The position numbers and the translations under genes were made by a program. Below the pieces are notes generated by a model. It had not been told where the DNA came from and did no database searches. It saw only the letters and a program-made list of their open reading frames with translations. Of a stretch of 64,000 nucleotides of DNA, positions 17,673 through 26,754 are shown piece after piece; position 1 is the first letter of the stretch, and each line of letters starts with the position of its first letter. This DNA is from an uncultured Ulvibacter sp. GTDB taxonomy: Bacteria > Bacteroidota > Bacteroidia > Flavobacteriales > Flavobacteriaceae. Where the stretch lies: positions 62,001-126,000 of the forward strand of contig CALSSW010000002.1 in the NCBI GenBank assembly GCA_943789105.1. The letters are read 5' to 3'.

Positions 17673-18140
17673 ATGCAAGAAATTGAACGTAAATTCTTAG
17701 TTAAAAACGATGCTTATAAAGCACAGGCCTCGAGTCATAAAAGAATAACTCAGGGCTATTTAACCGCCCATCCACAGCGTACGGTTCGGGTCAGGATTAT
17801 GGGAGATCAGGGCTTTTTAACTATTAAAGGAAAGTCTAACAAAACAGGCACCACGCGTTTTGAATGGGAAAAAGAAATCCCCCTGTTTGAGGCGCAGAGC
17901 TTACTTAAGCTTTGTGAGAAGCCTATTATTGACAAAATTAGATATAATGTTCCAGTGGCAAATCATGTATTTGAAGTAGATGTTTTTACTGCAGACAATG
18001 AGGGTCTTGTAATTGCTGAGGTAGAACTAAACCATGAACATCAGCCCTACACTACCCCCAATTGGCTGGGCAAAGAGGTTACTGGAGAGCTCAAGTATTA
18101 TAATTCTAAGCTTAGCCAAAAGCCCTATAAACAGTGGTAA
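17673..18140 (+). CDS. CYTH domain protein (triphosphate tunnel enzyme family)
   Basis: About 155 residues. The ATG at 17673 (MQEIERKFLV) is preferred over the upstream 17655 start because the family signature ExExK sits at the N-terminus (EIERKFLV). Other tunnel-lining charged motifs are TVRVRIMGDQGFLTIKGKS, RFEWEKEI, KIRYNVP, FEVDVF and IAEVELN. Members bind triphosphate-containing compounds; the likely activity is tripolyphosphatase or a related hydrolase, but not established here. A monocistronic gene between divergent dinB and convergent cutC. Confidence 0.88.
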   Translation: MQEIERKFLVKNDAYKAQASSHKRITQGYLTAHPQRTVRVRIMGDQGFLTIKGKSNKTGTTRFEWEKEIPLFEAQSLLKLCEKPIIDKIRYNVPVANHVFEVDVFTADNEGLVIAEVELNHEHQPYTTPNWLGKEVTGELKYYNSKLSQKPYKQW

Positions 18141-18181
18141 CTGTTTTTGATTTACTGGGCTAAAGATTTGCTAATTAAAAA

Positions 18182-18895
18182 CTAGGAGTGCTGGGTTATC
18201 AGCGCAATAATTTCTGCAATAGTTTGTTGGTCGCTACGACCTTCACTTCCCTTAAAAAAGCTAACTCCAGGATTAGTTTTTTTTATAGGAGTATTTTTAA
18301 GAGCCGAAAAATGAACCATATCAAAACCTGCCTCTTTAAATGAAATTATATTGGTTTTATTAATTCCGCTTCCAGGCATAATTTGCAAGATTTTGGTCTT
18401 GTTTTTTAGTTTTTTTAAGAGTTGTATCCCATCTATGGCTTTTGGCTTTTGGCCAGAAGATAAGACTCTTGTGACCCCTAAAGTCTCTAAATCTTGTAAT
18501 GCTTTATATGGATCCTGGGTCATATCAAAAGCCCTATGAAAGGTAAACTCAATGTTTTTTGAAGCCTGCACAAGCTCTTTGGTGGCCTGGACGTCTACTT
18601 GATTATGAGAGTTAAGTACTCCGCTTACAATACCCTTACAGCCTATAGATTGACAAAAATCAATATCCCGCTTTATAATATCAAGCTCCTGATGGGTGTA
18701 GTTAAAATTACCTGCTCTAGGACGAATGAGCACATGCACCGCAATTTCAAGCTCCTTTACTACCTTCTCAATGCAGCCATAAGACGGCGTAAGCCCTCCA
18801 ACACTTAGTTGGGTGCATAGTTCTACTCTATGGGCGCCTGCGTCTTGAGCGGCCTTGGCAGAGGCAAAAGAATTGGCGCAAATTTCTATAATCAT
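18182..18895 (-). CDS. cutC: CutC family protein
   Basis: 237-residue TIM-barrel protein of the CutC family, historically linked with copper homeostasis, though that role has been questioned. Typical segments: EICANSFASAKAAQDAGAHRVELC at the N-terminus (quoted in part: AGAHRVELC), LIRPRAGNF, FHRAFDM, RVLSSGQ and IMPGSGIN. Likely cytoplasmic. The length matches the family. It lies near dprA on the same strand with a 51-base gap. Confidence 0.9.
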   Translation of the reverse strand: MIIEICANSFASAKAAQDAGAHRVELCTQLSVGGLTPSYGCIEKVVKELEIAVHVLIRPRAGNFNYTHQELDIIKRDIDFCQSIGCKGIVSGVLNSHNQVDVQATKELVQASKNIEFTFHRAFDMTQDPYKALQDLETLGVTRVLSSGQKPKAIDGIQLLKKLKNKTKILQIMPGSGINKTNIISFKEAGFDMVHFSALKNTPIKKTNPGVSFFKGSEGRSDQQTIAEIIALITQHS

Positions 18896-18946
18896 CTACA
18901 CTGGTGCTTTTTATAGCGGCAAAGCTACCACAATTTATTGCTTTTT

Positions 18947-20053
18947 TTATATCCACTGAAACAACTTCCCTGGCAAGGGTCTTACTAGAGATTTCATCTC
19001 TAGTTTCAGTAAAAGTTGTGCAACCTTATAGGTGGGCATTGCACAACCAACAGCAATAGTGTCTAAAAGTACCTTGTCTTTATCTTTTAAAAAATTATAG
19101 AGTATTTTTTCTTCACCATCCAAAGGCATCACTACCTGAGGCGGTAGGTTGGGTTTTTGAATCTCGTCAAGATCCCATCCAAGATGATACACCAAATCTG
19201 CTGCGCTAGTAATAATACTTGCTTGATGGGTTTTAATAAGCATGTTACACCCATGGCTCTGGGGGTCTGTAGCTCTGCCAGGCACAGCAAAAACATCTCT
19301 AGAGTAGCTATTGGCAATATCTGCGGTAACCAAGCTACCCCCTTTGGCTGCAGATTCTATGACTATAGTAGCCTGGCTCATCCCAGCAATAATTCTATTT
19401 CGTTTTAAAAAATTATTTCTATTAAAGGGATCACTAGACCAAAACTCACTAATAAACCCGCCATTTTTAAGCACATCTGGCATATATTTTTTGTGGGCTT
19501 TTGGATAAATTTTATGCATCCCGTGGGCCAAACAAGCAATATTTTGTAGCCCATTTGCAATGGCTGCTTTGTGGGCGCAAATATCTATCCCATAAGCAAA
19601 TCCAGAAACTATGACCGGGTTAAGAGGCGCTAAGTATGCCACCAACTTTTCACAAAATGAAATTCCGTAGGTGGTAATTTTTCTAGTTCCTACAATGCTT
19701 ATAATTTTTTTGTTTACAAAGTCAATATTCCCGTCTTGAAAAAACAAAATAGGGCCATCCAAACAGTGTTTTAATTTTTCTGGGTATTTCGGGTCTTTAA
19801 AATACCGGTACGACAGGTTTTGAGATGCTATAAAATGTAACTCCTCCCTTGCCAGATCCAATAGATTTTTTTGCTGAAGTTGTTTGACTTTAAAGCCTCC
19901 AATCCCATGAATTTTTAGAAGATTTGAGGGTTTTTCTTTAAATATACCCTCGGCAGATCCTACGTGGTGTAATAGTTTTTTGGCAGAGGTATCTCCCAAA
20001 TTTGGTGTGCGCTGTAGCGCTAAGGTGTAAAGTAGTTCTGTTTTAGAAAGCAT
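18947..20053 (-). CDS. dprA: DNA-processing protein DprA
   Basis: 368 residues. DprA binds incoming single-stranded DNA during natural transformation and loads RecA. The N-terminal helix-hairpin-helix-like region (LKIHGIGGFKVKQLQ) precedes the Rossmann-like core with VGTRKITTYG, SGFAYGIDICAHKAA, GMHKIYPKAH, NRIIAGMSQATIVIE and DVFAVPGRATDPQSHGCNMLI. The C-terminal ~70 residues, ending in LVRPLPGKLFQWI, form the DML1-like winged helix. The gene is divergent from the HU/SPOR gene. Confidence 0.94.
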   Translation of the reverse strand: MLSKTELLYTLALQRTPNLGDTSAKKLLHHVGSAEGIFKEKPSNLLKIHGIGGFKVKQLQQKNLLDLAREELHFIASQNLSYRYFKDPKYPEKLKHCLDGPILFFQDGNIDFVNKKIISIVGTRKITTYGISFCEKLVAYLAPLNPVIVSGFAYGIDICAHKAAIANGLQNIACLAHGMHKIYPKAHKKYMPDVLKNGGFISEFWSSDPFNRNNFLKRNRIIAGMSQATIVIESAAKGGSLVTADIANSYSRDVFAVPGRATDPQSHGCNMLIKTHQASIITSAADLVYHLGWDLDEIQKPNLPPQVVMPLDGEEKILYNFLKDKDKVLLDTIAVGCAMPTYKVAQLLLKLEMKSLVRPLPGKLFQWI

Positions 20054-20189
20054 AGTAACGTATTTTTAGAAGTAAACTTCTAGGGCTATGCCAAACCGGG
20101 GAGAATAAGCAAGATACGTATTTTTTAGGTTGTTAATAAGTTGCACAGAGGAGAAAAAAAAGAATATAAAAAAAAGGTATATTTGTTTA

Positions 20190-21128
20190 ATGCAACTCTC
20201 TCCCTTCATAAAAGACTTACTCTATCGTTATGAATGTGTCATCATTCCTGGCTTTGGTGCTTTTTTAGCAAATTATACCTCAGCTAGCATCGATGCAGAT
20301 TCTAGCACGTTTTATCCTCCAGGAAAAACCATTTCTTTTAACAGGCAGCTGCAAACCAATGATGGTTTATTGGCAAATTATGTAGCCTCTGTAGAGGGAA
20401 CGTCTTATGAGTTGGCATTACAAAAAATTAGAAATTTTACAGGATCGTTGTCTCTAAAGCTCTCTAAGGGCGAGCTTGTAACTTTAGATACTATAGGAGA
20501 TTTCTCTCTAACCCCAGAGAATAAAGTCCAGTTTTTACCCTGTGGCACAGAGAACTTTAACATCGCTTCTTTTGGTTTAACTACATTTATTTCTTCAGAA
20601 ATTTTAAGAGACATCCAACAAAAGCAACTAGCTACAGCCCAAAAGGCTCCGGTGATTAGCCCTGCAACTAGAGGTGTTGCCCCATTTATAAAATACGCTG
20701 CTATAGGCCTTATTGCAATTGCAATTTCTGGATTAACGGGTTTAAAAATATATGAGGGCAGCGTTCAAGAACATAATTTTGCGCAAAAGCAAAAGGCAAA
20801 CACCAAGCTAGAAAAACAAATCCAACAAGCCACTTTTAGTATTACAAGCCCGCTGCCAACACTTGAGTTGTCTGTAACCAAACAAACAGGTAAATACCAT
20901 GTCGTTGCAGGTGCTTTTAGAGTAAAAGAAAATGCAGAGAGAAAAGTTGCACAGCTTCATAAAAAGGGATTTGCAGCCGTCAACATAGGGGTTAATAAGT
21001 ATGGATTGCACCAGGTTGTGTATGAAAGTTACCAAAACAGACTGCAGGCCCTTAAAAACCTTCGTATCATAAAGGCTACACAAAACAATGACGCCTGGTT
21101 GCTAGTCAAAGAAATAGCGCTCCACTAA
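20190..21128 (+). CDS. CCDC81-type HU domain, transmembrane helix and SPOR domain protein
   Basis: 312 residues from the ATG at 20190 (MQLSPFIKDLLYRYECVI). I chose this start because the family begins with this helix; the upstream 20-residue extension is lysine-rich and looks non-coding. The N-terminus, with VIIPGFGAFLANY and FNRQLQTNDGLLANYV, matches the bacterial CCDC81-like HU domains. A single membrane helix follows near residue 170 (IKYAAIGLIAIAISGL). The C-terminal ~75 residues (YHVVAGAFRVKENAERKV) are a SPOR domain, which binds denuded peptidoglycan glycan strands. The layout suggests an inner-membrane protein that links a cytoplasmic HU-like domain to septal cell wall. Confidence 0.88.
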   Translation: MQLSPFIKDLLYRYECVIIPGFGAFLANYTSASIDADSSTFYPPGKTISFNRQLQTNDGLLANYVASVEGTSYELALQKIRNFTGSLSLKLSKGELVTLDTIGDFSLTPENKVQFLPCGTENFNIASFGLTTFISSEILRDIQQKQLATAQKAPVISPATRGVAPFIKYAAIGLIAIAISGLTGLKIYEGSVQEHNFAQKQKANTKLEKQIQQATFSITSPLPTLELSVTKQTGKYHVVAGAFRVKENAERKVAQLHKKGFAAVNIGVNKYGLHQVVYESYQNRLQALKNLRIIKATQNNDAWLLVKEIALH

Positions 21129-21181
21129 AAAACAAGTAGCCTTAATTGTAGATAATACATGCCGTTTTACTCTTTTGGTTT

Positions 21182-21189
21182 TATCTTTG
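21182..21189 (+). promoter_or_regulatory. -7 promoter box for the thioesterase gene
   Basis: TATCTTTG is an exact TAnnTTTG match 15 bases before the chosen ATG. No TTTG at the -33 position is evident. Confidence 0.45.
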
Positions 21190-21204
21190 CCTAAAACAAT
21201 TCTT

Positions 21205-21714
21205 ATGGAACCAAAGAACCCTAAAGATTCTTTTACAATTATCACCGACCTTGTACTACCAAGTGAGACCAACCCAATTGGTAATATGTTTGGTGGAGAA
21301 CTCCTAGCGCGTATGGATCGTGCAGCGAGTATTGCCGCTAGAAGGCATAGCCGTAGAATTGTAGTAACTGCCTCGGTAAATCATGTGGCTTTTACTAAGA
21401 TGATTCCGCTGGGAAGCGTTGTAACTGTTGAAGCAAAAGTCTCTAGGGCATTTAAAAGCTCTATGGAAGTGTTTATGGACGTTTGGATAGAAGACCGTGA
21501 GAGCGGCATTAGAAGTAAGGCCAATGAAGGAATCTACACCTTTGTTGCGGTTAACGAAATGGGAAATCCAATGCCAGTTCCGCCTATTGTGCCAGAAACT
21601 AAGATAGAAAAACAACGCTTTGATGCTGCCCTTAGAAGAAAACAACTAAGCCTATTGTTGGCCGGTAAAATAAATCCCCAAGATGCTACAGAGTTAAGGG
21701 CATTGTTTGAATAA
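21205..21714 (+). CDS. Acyl-CoA thioesterase (hotdog fold)
   Basis: 169 residues from the ATG at 21205 (MEPKNPKDSF); the ORF-track start 30 bases upstream lies across the promoter box, so I reject it. YciA/acyl-CoA hydrolase-type hotdog protein: NPIGNMFGGELLARMDRAASIAARRHS contains the conserved helix (short quote NMFGGELLARMD), followed by VNHVAFTKMIPLGSVV and ANEGIYTFVAVN. It hydrolyses acyl-CoA to free fatty acid and CoA. Chain-length preference is unknown. It is convergent with the EnvC-like gene, with six bases between the stops. Confidence 0.88.
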   Translation: MEPKNPKDSFTIITDLVLPSETNPIGNMFGGELLARMDRAASIAARRHSRRIVVTASVNHVAFTKMIPLGSVVTVEAKVSRAFKSSMEVFMDVWIEDRESGIRSKANEGIYTFVAVNEMGNPMPVPPIVPETKIEKQRFDAALRRKQLSLLLAGKINPQDATELRALFE

Positions 21715-21720
21715 CCATGG

Positions 21721-22962
21721 TTACATTTTATACACCCAATCAGCAGGGTTCATCTCTGTGTCGTTTCTGTACACCATAAACTTAATGACAGTTTGCTTTG
21801 TAACGGGATGTGTAAACACCTTCCCAATTGGGTCTTTTGTGGATATTTTATCTCCCTTTTTTACGCTAATAGTAGCCAAATTATAATAAATAGTGATGTA
21901 ATCTCCATGCTGTATCATAACAGCTTTATTTGCGTTTTTTAACTGTTGTATTTGTAGTATTTCACCATTAAACACTGCGCGCGCCTGTGCGTTTGCATTG
22001 GTGGCAATTTCTACCCCGTGAAAGGTTTGTGTTACGTTTGGAAATTGAGGATGTTGCCTGGTTCCATATTTGTTAATGACAAGGCCTTGTTTAACCGGCC
22101 AAATTAATTTGCCCTTATTGTTTTTAAAGTCTTTTGCTATCGCGGCAGCCTCTGGCGTTAAAGCAAACTTTGTGGCAGATGCAGTGGTGGTTTTAGATTT
22201 TTTGTCTCTTGCTTTTTTGTTTGCAGCGGCAATGGCATCACGAATCAATTTTTTAATTTGGCCATTTATTTTATTAGCCTTTTGTTGCTTGGCGCGGATT
22301 TGTTTGGTGAAGGTGCTCTCTTCTTTTTTGAGAGATGCAATAAGGGTTTGTTGCAGCTCTTTCTCTTTTTTAAGCTTGGCTTTAGCAGCTGTATTTTCTG
22401 AAATTAGCAGGTCTTTTTCCTTGCGCTGAGCAATCAAATCTAAATTTAACTGCTGTAATAACGCTGTCTTTATTTTAATGCTTTCTCCTTGTTTTTTTCT
22501 GTGATTGGCATATTGTTTCATGTATTGGACACGCTTGTAGGCTTGCAGAAAATCTTCACTGGACAATAAAAACAGAACCCTGCTTTGTTGTGATTTACTC
22601 TTGTAAGATTTCTGTACCATAGCGGCATAATCTTCTTTTAGTGTTTGAAGCTCGTTTCTTAGTAAAGAAATTTGAGTTAAATTTTGGTTGATTTTTCGAG
22701 TAAGTAAATTAGCCTGTTGGTTGGTGACCCTTATTAGGTTTTGCTGGGCTTTGATGCGCTGGTTTATATCTTCAACCTCAGATAATACTGTTTTTTTTAC
22801 CCCACGAGTTTTAAACAGCAAGGTGTTTATTTTCTTGATATCGTTTAAAATACTTTCTCGCTGCTGTTCTAGTTGCTGTTGTTTGTTTCCAGGTTGAGCC
22901 AAGGCGCTAAAATTTCCGAAGAACAGCACCAAGAAAACCAATATGTAAAAACGTTTTTTCAT
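21721..22962 (-). CDS. EnvC-like murein hydrolase activator with degenerate LytM domain
   Basis: 413 residues: signal peptide (to FSALAQ), then about 230 residues of coiled coil, then a C-terminal M23/LytM-like domain from about residue 290. In that domain the zinc-binding residues of active M23 peptidases are not kept: the HxxxD segment reads FHGVEI, the YAH segment reads IYYNL and the final HxH segment reads IKFMVY. As in EnvC, this suggests an amidase activator rather than a peptidase. Expected location is the periplasm, at division sites. It ends a minus-strand run starting at the flippase; the DUF4292 gene ends directly before it. Confidence 0.88.
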   Translation of the reverse strand: MKKRFYILVFLVLFFGNFSALAQPGNKQQQLEQQRESILNDIKKINTLLFKTRGVKKTVLSEVEDINQRIKAQQNLIRVTNQQANLLTRKINQNLTQISLLRNELQTLKEDYAAMVQKSYKSKSQQSRVLFLLSSEDFLQAYKRVQYMKQYANHRKKQGESIKIKTALLQQLNLDLIAQRKEKDLLISENTAAKAKLKKEKELQQTLIASLKKEESTFTKQIRAKQQKANKINGQIKKLIRDAIAAANKKARDKKSKTTTASATKFALTPEAAAIAKDFKNNKGKLIWPVKQGLVINKYGTRQHPQFPNVTQTFHGVEIATNANAQARAVFNGEILQIQQLKNANKAVMIQHGDYITIYYNLATISVKKGDKISTKDPIGKVFTHPVTKQTVIKFMVYRNDTEMNPADWVYKM

Positions 22963-23760
22963 TTATTTAAAAGATCTTTGGGTATAGCCCTTGGGAATAT
23001 TAAATGAAAAACCAACAGATACATTAAGATCTATTTTTTTATAGCGTATAAAAATACGTGTTTGCTCTAGCCCATCCTGTGCCAAAATACCTAGCCGAGT
23101 TGGGTAATAATCTTCCTGTATTTTTTGATATGGCCCGTATTGGATCATTAGGTTTTTTTGGGCATCTGGTTGTGAAATATGCGCCTGATGAACCATAAAG
23201 TTATCTGGATTTAACAACATAGACAACATATAGTTAAGATTTTGTTTTCTTGGTGTTATGCGGTATTTTGAGATTTGTGAGGGGCCAACCACCGCAGTTG
23301 CAACACTTATTGTTTTAGGTTTTACATCTAAAATACTTTGGCCTAAAAGAAGCCTTTGCACTTGATCAAAGTTAATTTGTGTTCCAAACAAATCACTAAT
23401 GAGGCTAAAATCTCCTTCAAAATATGAATTACTTAAGGTCTCATAGAACTTCACCCGCTCTGGTGTTATTAATATTTTTGCAAGGGTAACTCCCAAAATA
23501 GAGGCTTTGATCCAAATAATACTCCCTTTTTTTATTCTAAGACTCGTTGTAATGCTTTGAGACTCCTTTGGAGCCTCATACTTCACCTGCATTCTTGCTG
23601 CCAGGGTGTTAAAGTCTTGAGAAGCTGCCTTATGAGCATTTAAAAGCGCTTTTGCGCTCAAGTTTTTATCTGCAATTACTGAGCCCTCAATGGATTTTGT
23701 AGTCCCGCAACCAAGGGTAACTAATAAAAGAGCAACTAAGGTAAAGTGTATTGGTTTCAT
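22963..23760 (-). CDS. DUF4292 lipoprotein
   Basis: 265 residues with signal peptide and lipobox LGC (Cys about 18). The body is rich in beta-strand pattern (ARMQVKYEAPKESQSITTSLR, quoted only in part: SLRIKKGSIIWIKAS) that resembles LolA/LolB-like lipoprotein folds, in line with the Bacteroidetes DUF4292 family. It may handle lipids or lipoproteins at the outer membrane, but this is inference from fold type. It lies between the TPR gene (4 bases) and the EnvC-like gene (adjacent), which strongly implies one transcript. Confidence 0.82.
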   Translation of the reverse strand: MKPIHFTLVALLLVTLGCGTTKSIEGSVIADKNLSAKALLNAHKAASQDFNTLAARMQVKYEAPKESQSITTSLRIKKGSIIWIKASILGVTLAKILITPERVKFYETLSNSYFEGDFSLISDLFGTQINFDQVQRLLLGQSILDVKPKTISVATAVVGPSQISKYRITPRKQNLNYMLSMLLNPDNFMVHQAHISQPDAQKNLMIQYGPYQKIQEDYYPTRLGILAQDGLEQTRIFIRYKKIDLNVSVGFSFNIPKGYTQRSFK

Positions 23761-23764
23761 AGCA

Positions 23765-25144
23765 CTAATTTGAGTCTAGAATTTCTGCAGCTTTTTTAGC
23801 AAAATTTGCTGCTTTTATAGTGTTCCCGAGGCCTGTATATGCAACGGCTAATTGCTCATAAAATTCTTTTTCTAACTCTGTATTGTCAAACAAATAGTCT
23901 AAACCTGTTTCTAGGGCATTGATGGCAGCCTTAAAATCTTGAAGGTTGTTATTGGCCATGGCGTTTAACAAATACAATACCGGCTGGGCTGGGAAGACCT
24001 CTAAAGAGCTCGCGCTTAGATTTTTTACCGCTGCAAAGCGGTTAAATTCTAGTTGTAGTAATAAGGTGTTTTTAAGTAAGCTGAAATTATCTGAGTCTAC
24101 CTCAATTCCCTTTTGATAAAAAGTGAGTGCAAGCTCTTTATTGCCTTTAGAGAGATAGTAATCTGCTATTTTTTCAAATACCTGGCCGTTGTTATCTTTA
24201 GAAAACACCTCAACAATACCCTCAAGCTCTGCCTGGTATTGTGGGTTTTGCTGAACAAAGGTTAAAAAATCTCCCAAGACTTTGTATTGGCTTTCTTTTT
24301 CTATCACTCTTGAGGTAAACACTTTTTTCATGGACGCCATGGCGCCCCTGGTGTTGCCTTGGTCTAGGTAAAATTTATACATTGCTAAATGCACCAGGGT
24401 ACTGTTTGGAAACTTATTTTGCAATTCTAAAGCGGTTTGATACGCTTTTTCTGGATTGCCATTTTTACTATACAAGTAAATAAGGTTTAGGTATTCTTCC
24501 TCATTTGCAGGATTATTTTTGCGTTTTTTTTCTGCATTGTTAATGGCCCCGAGGGTATTGCCTGTTTGTCTATAGATTTGCTTTCTCAGAGCAGTTCTAT
24601 ACACACTCTCTCCCCAAGACGCCTCTAATTCATCAAGCAGCAATAAAGCCTTTTGGTACTGCTTTGTTCTTTGATATAAATTGGCCAAGTCTTCTTTGTA
24701 ATCTTGGTCATACACGATAAGCTTTTTCACCAAAACTACAGCCTTGTTGTACTCTCTAGTTAGGTAGTAAAGATCATAGAGGGTTTCTAAAACATCTTGA
24801 TTTTCTGGCTCTTGACGCAGTACCTTTTCTAGGTTTATTTCTGCTTGATTGTATTGCTTGAGCTTTATCTGGTTTTTGGCAAACTCAAAAAACACAATAG
24901 CATCTGCCTGGAGGTTTCCGCCACTTTCTTTTTGGGCTCTTTCTAAAGCAGTAATTGCTAATGCATAGTTCTCTATTGACTTTTGTTTTAAAGCCTCATA
25001 AAAGCTTTCTAGAAAAGCATCTGAGACCTCTTGAGGCTCCCCTAGAGGGGCTGCTGCAGTTTCTTGGGCAACGAGTGCTCTTGGAGCAAAAAAGCCTCCT
25101 AGAATCAATAAAACTGTTACTGTGTGTTTAAAATTCAATAGCAA
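23765..25144 (-). CDS. Tetratricopeptide-repeat protein, periplasmic
   Basis: 459 residues with an N-terminal signal peptide (LLILGGFFAPRALVAQ). The remainder is a run of TPR-like helix pairs, for example FEFAKNQIKLKQYNQAEINL, LYDLYYLTREYNKAVVLV and FYQKGIEVDSDNF. TPR arrays bind proteins and scaffold complexes. The exported location and its place between a nucleotidyltransferase and the DUF4292/EnvC-like genes suggest an envelope role. The partner is not identifiable from the sequence. Confidence 0.85.
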   Translation of the reverse strand: MLLNFKHTVTVLLILGGFFAPRALVAQETAAAPLGEPQEVSDAFLESFYEALKQKSIENYALAITALERAQKESGGNLQADAIVFFEFAKNQIKLKQYNQAEINLEKVLRQEPENQDVLETLYDLYYLTREYNKAVVLVKKLIVYDQDYKEDLANLYQRTKQYQKALLLLDELEASWGESVYRTALRKQIYRQTGNTLGAINNAEKKRKNNPANEEEYLNLIYLYSKNGNPEKAYQTALELQNKFPNSTLVHLAMYKFYLDQGNTRGAMASMKKVFTSRVIEKESQYKVLGDFLTFVQQNPQYQAELEGIVEVFSKDNNGQVFEKIADYYLSKGNKELALTFYQKGIEVDSDNFSLLKNTLLLQLEFNRFAAVKNLSASSLEVFPAQPVLYLLNAMANNNLQDFKAAINALETGLDYLFDNTELEKEFYEQLAVAYTGLGNTIKAANFAKKAAEILDSN

Positions 25145-25177
25145 TGTATTTACACTTTCTGACCCCTTGGGGCAGCA

Positions 25178-26194
25178 TTATTTTAATTGAGAGTAATCGC
25201 CAATACTTACATTGGTGAAATCGCCATTAAAGTGGGCATTGTTTCCAATCATAGCATTATCTAAAGAAGCATTTTCTATAACCGTATTGGTTTGAATGAT
25301 GCTGTTTTTTATAGTACTATTTTCAATTAAAGTGCCCTTCCCAATTGACACAAAAGGACCAACGGTGCTGTTTTTAAGCACCACGCCCTCCCCAATAAAG
25401 CAAGGTTCTATAATAGTAGCGTTGTCTAAAGTAGCTGTTTTTGAAACTAAAGCAGCCCCATCCTCTTGCAAAAATCCTAACATACGGCGGTTGGTTTGTA
25501 CTGTAATTTCTTTATTACCACAATCCATCCACTGTGTAACGGTGCCAGGCTTAAAGATTTTTCCCTTATCCATCATTCTTTTTATACCATCATTAATTTG
25601 GTATTCTCCTCCATTAATAATGTTGTTATCAAGCACAAACTGAAGCTCTTTTTTAAGCATCCCTACCTCTTTAAAATAGTAAATCCCAATCACAGCTTGA
25701 TCACTCACAAAGTGCGCTGGCTTTTCTACGAGCTCTATAATTTCTTGGTTTTGATTTAAATTTACAACACCATAGGCTTCTGGATTGTCTACTTTTTTTG
25801 TCCAGATTACGGCATCTGCCTGTTTGTCTAGATCAAAATCTGCCCTAATTAATGTGTCTGCATAGGCAATAACGGCAGGGCCACTAAGTGATGGTTCTGC
25901 GCACATTATTGCATGTCCTGTGCCTTTTGGGTCTAGTTGTCTATAAATGGTTGGTTTGGCGCCCAAACTCACTGCCAAGTCTTTTAAACTCTCAATTACA
26001 TCGTCTCCAAACCAGGCAGGATCCCCTAAAATAAAAGCAATTTCTTCTATAGGTGTATTTAAAACCCCAGCGATATCTGCAACCAAACGGTGAACAATGG
26101 GTGTCCCCGCAACAGGAATTAAAGGTTTTGGCACGGTTAAACTATGAGGGCGAAGGCGGCTACCGCGACCTGCCATTGGGACTATTATTTTCAT
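25178..26194 (-). CDS. NDP-sugar nucleotidyltransferase with left-handed beta-helix domain
   Basis: 338 residues. The N-terminal nucleotidyltransferase fold starts with IIVPMAGRGSRLRPHSLTVPKPLIPVAGTP (key part GRGSRLRP with the PKP lysine), and continues with DPKGTGHAI, YADTLI and NGGEYQIND. The C-terminal ~90 residues are imperfect hexapeptide repeats (IEPCFIGEGVVLKNSTVG) forming a left-handed beta helix. It would activate a sugar 1-phosphate, as glucose-1-phosphate thymidylyl- or uridylyltransferases do, feeding polysaccharide synthesis. The nucleotide and sugar cannot be decided. It lies 57 bases downstream of dut. Confidence 0.88.
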   Translation of the reverse strand: MKIIVPMAGRGSRLRPHSLTVPKPLIPVAGTPIVHRLVADIAGVLNTPIEEIAFILGDPAWFGDDVIESLKDLAVSLGAKPTIYRQLDPKGTGHAIMCAEPSLSGPAVIAYADTLIRADFDLDKQADAVIWTKKVDNPEAYGVVNLNQNQEIIELVEKPAHFVSDQAVIGIYYFKEVGMLKKELQFVLDNNIINGGEYQINDGIKRMMDKGKIFKPGTVTQWMDCGNKEITVQTNRRMLGFLQEDGAALVSKTATLDNATIIEPCFIGEGVVLKNSTVGPFVSIGKGTLIENSTIKNSIIQTNTVIENASLDNAMIGNNAHFNGDFTNVSIGDYSQLK

Positions 26195-26251
26195 CTATAT
26201 TTTATTAATTGCTGTTGTAAAGAACAACGGCTATGTTTTTTGTTTATTTTA

Positions 26252-26686
26252 TTACTTAAGCCCTGTACTGCCAAATCCTCCTTCACCACGATCGGTGCTG
26301 CTTAATTGGTTTACTTGTTGCCACTGGGCTCGCTCATGGCTGGCAAGTACTAATTGAGCAATGCGCTCTCCATTTTCTATGGTGAAATCTTCATTGCTTA
26401 GGTTTACTAAAATAACTCCAACTTCTCCGCGGTAATCTGCGTCAATGGTTCCAGGGCTATTTAATACTGTGATGCCTTTTTTTGCCGCAAGTCCACTTCT
26501 GGGCCTTACCTGGGCCTCTGTTCCTATTGGTAATTCTAGATACAATCCTGTTTTTATAATAGCCCGCTGCATTGGCTTTAAAACAACCGGCTGAGCAATA
26601 TAGGCTCTAATATCCATCCCAGCGCTGGCTATGGTCTCATAACTTGGTAATGCATGGCTTGATTTATTTATAATCTTTACAGTCAT
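26252..26686 (-). CDS. dut: dUTP diphosphatase
   Basis: 144-residue trimeric dUTPase, splitting dUTP to dUMP and pyrophosphate to keep uracil out of DNA and supply thymidylate synthesis. All five family motifs are visible: [43 protein letters not shown] and the C-terminal [10 protein letters not shown] that closes over the active site. It is the second gene of the minus-strand flippase run, 68 bases after the flippase stop. Confidence 0.96.
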   Translation of the reverse strand: MTVKIINKSSHALPSYETIASAGMDIRAYIAQPVVLKPMQRAIIKTGLYLELPIGTEAQVRPRSGLAAKKGITVLNSPGTIDADYRGEVGVILVNLSNEDFTIENGERIAQLVLASHERAQWQQVNQLSSTDRGEGGFGSTGLK

Positions 26687-26754
26687 GATATTTGCTTTGA
26701 TTTGTATTTATCTACTGCCACTAGTTGTGATGATTCTAGATAAAAAATGAACCA

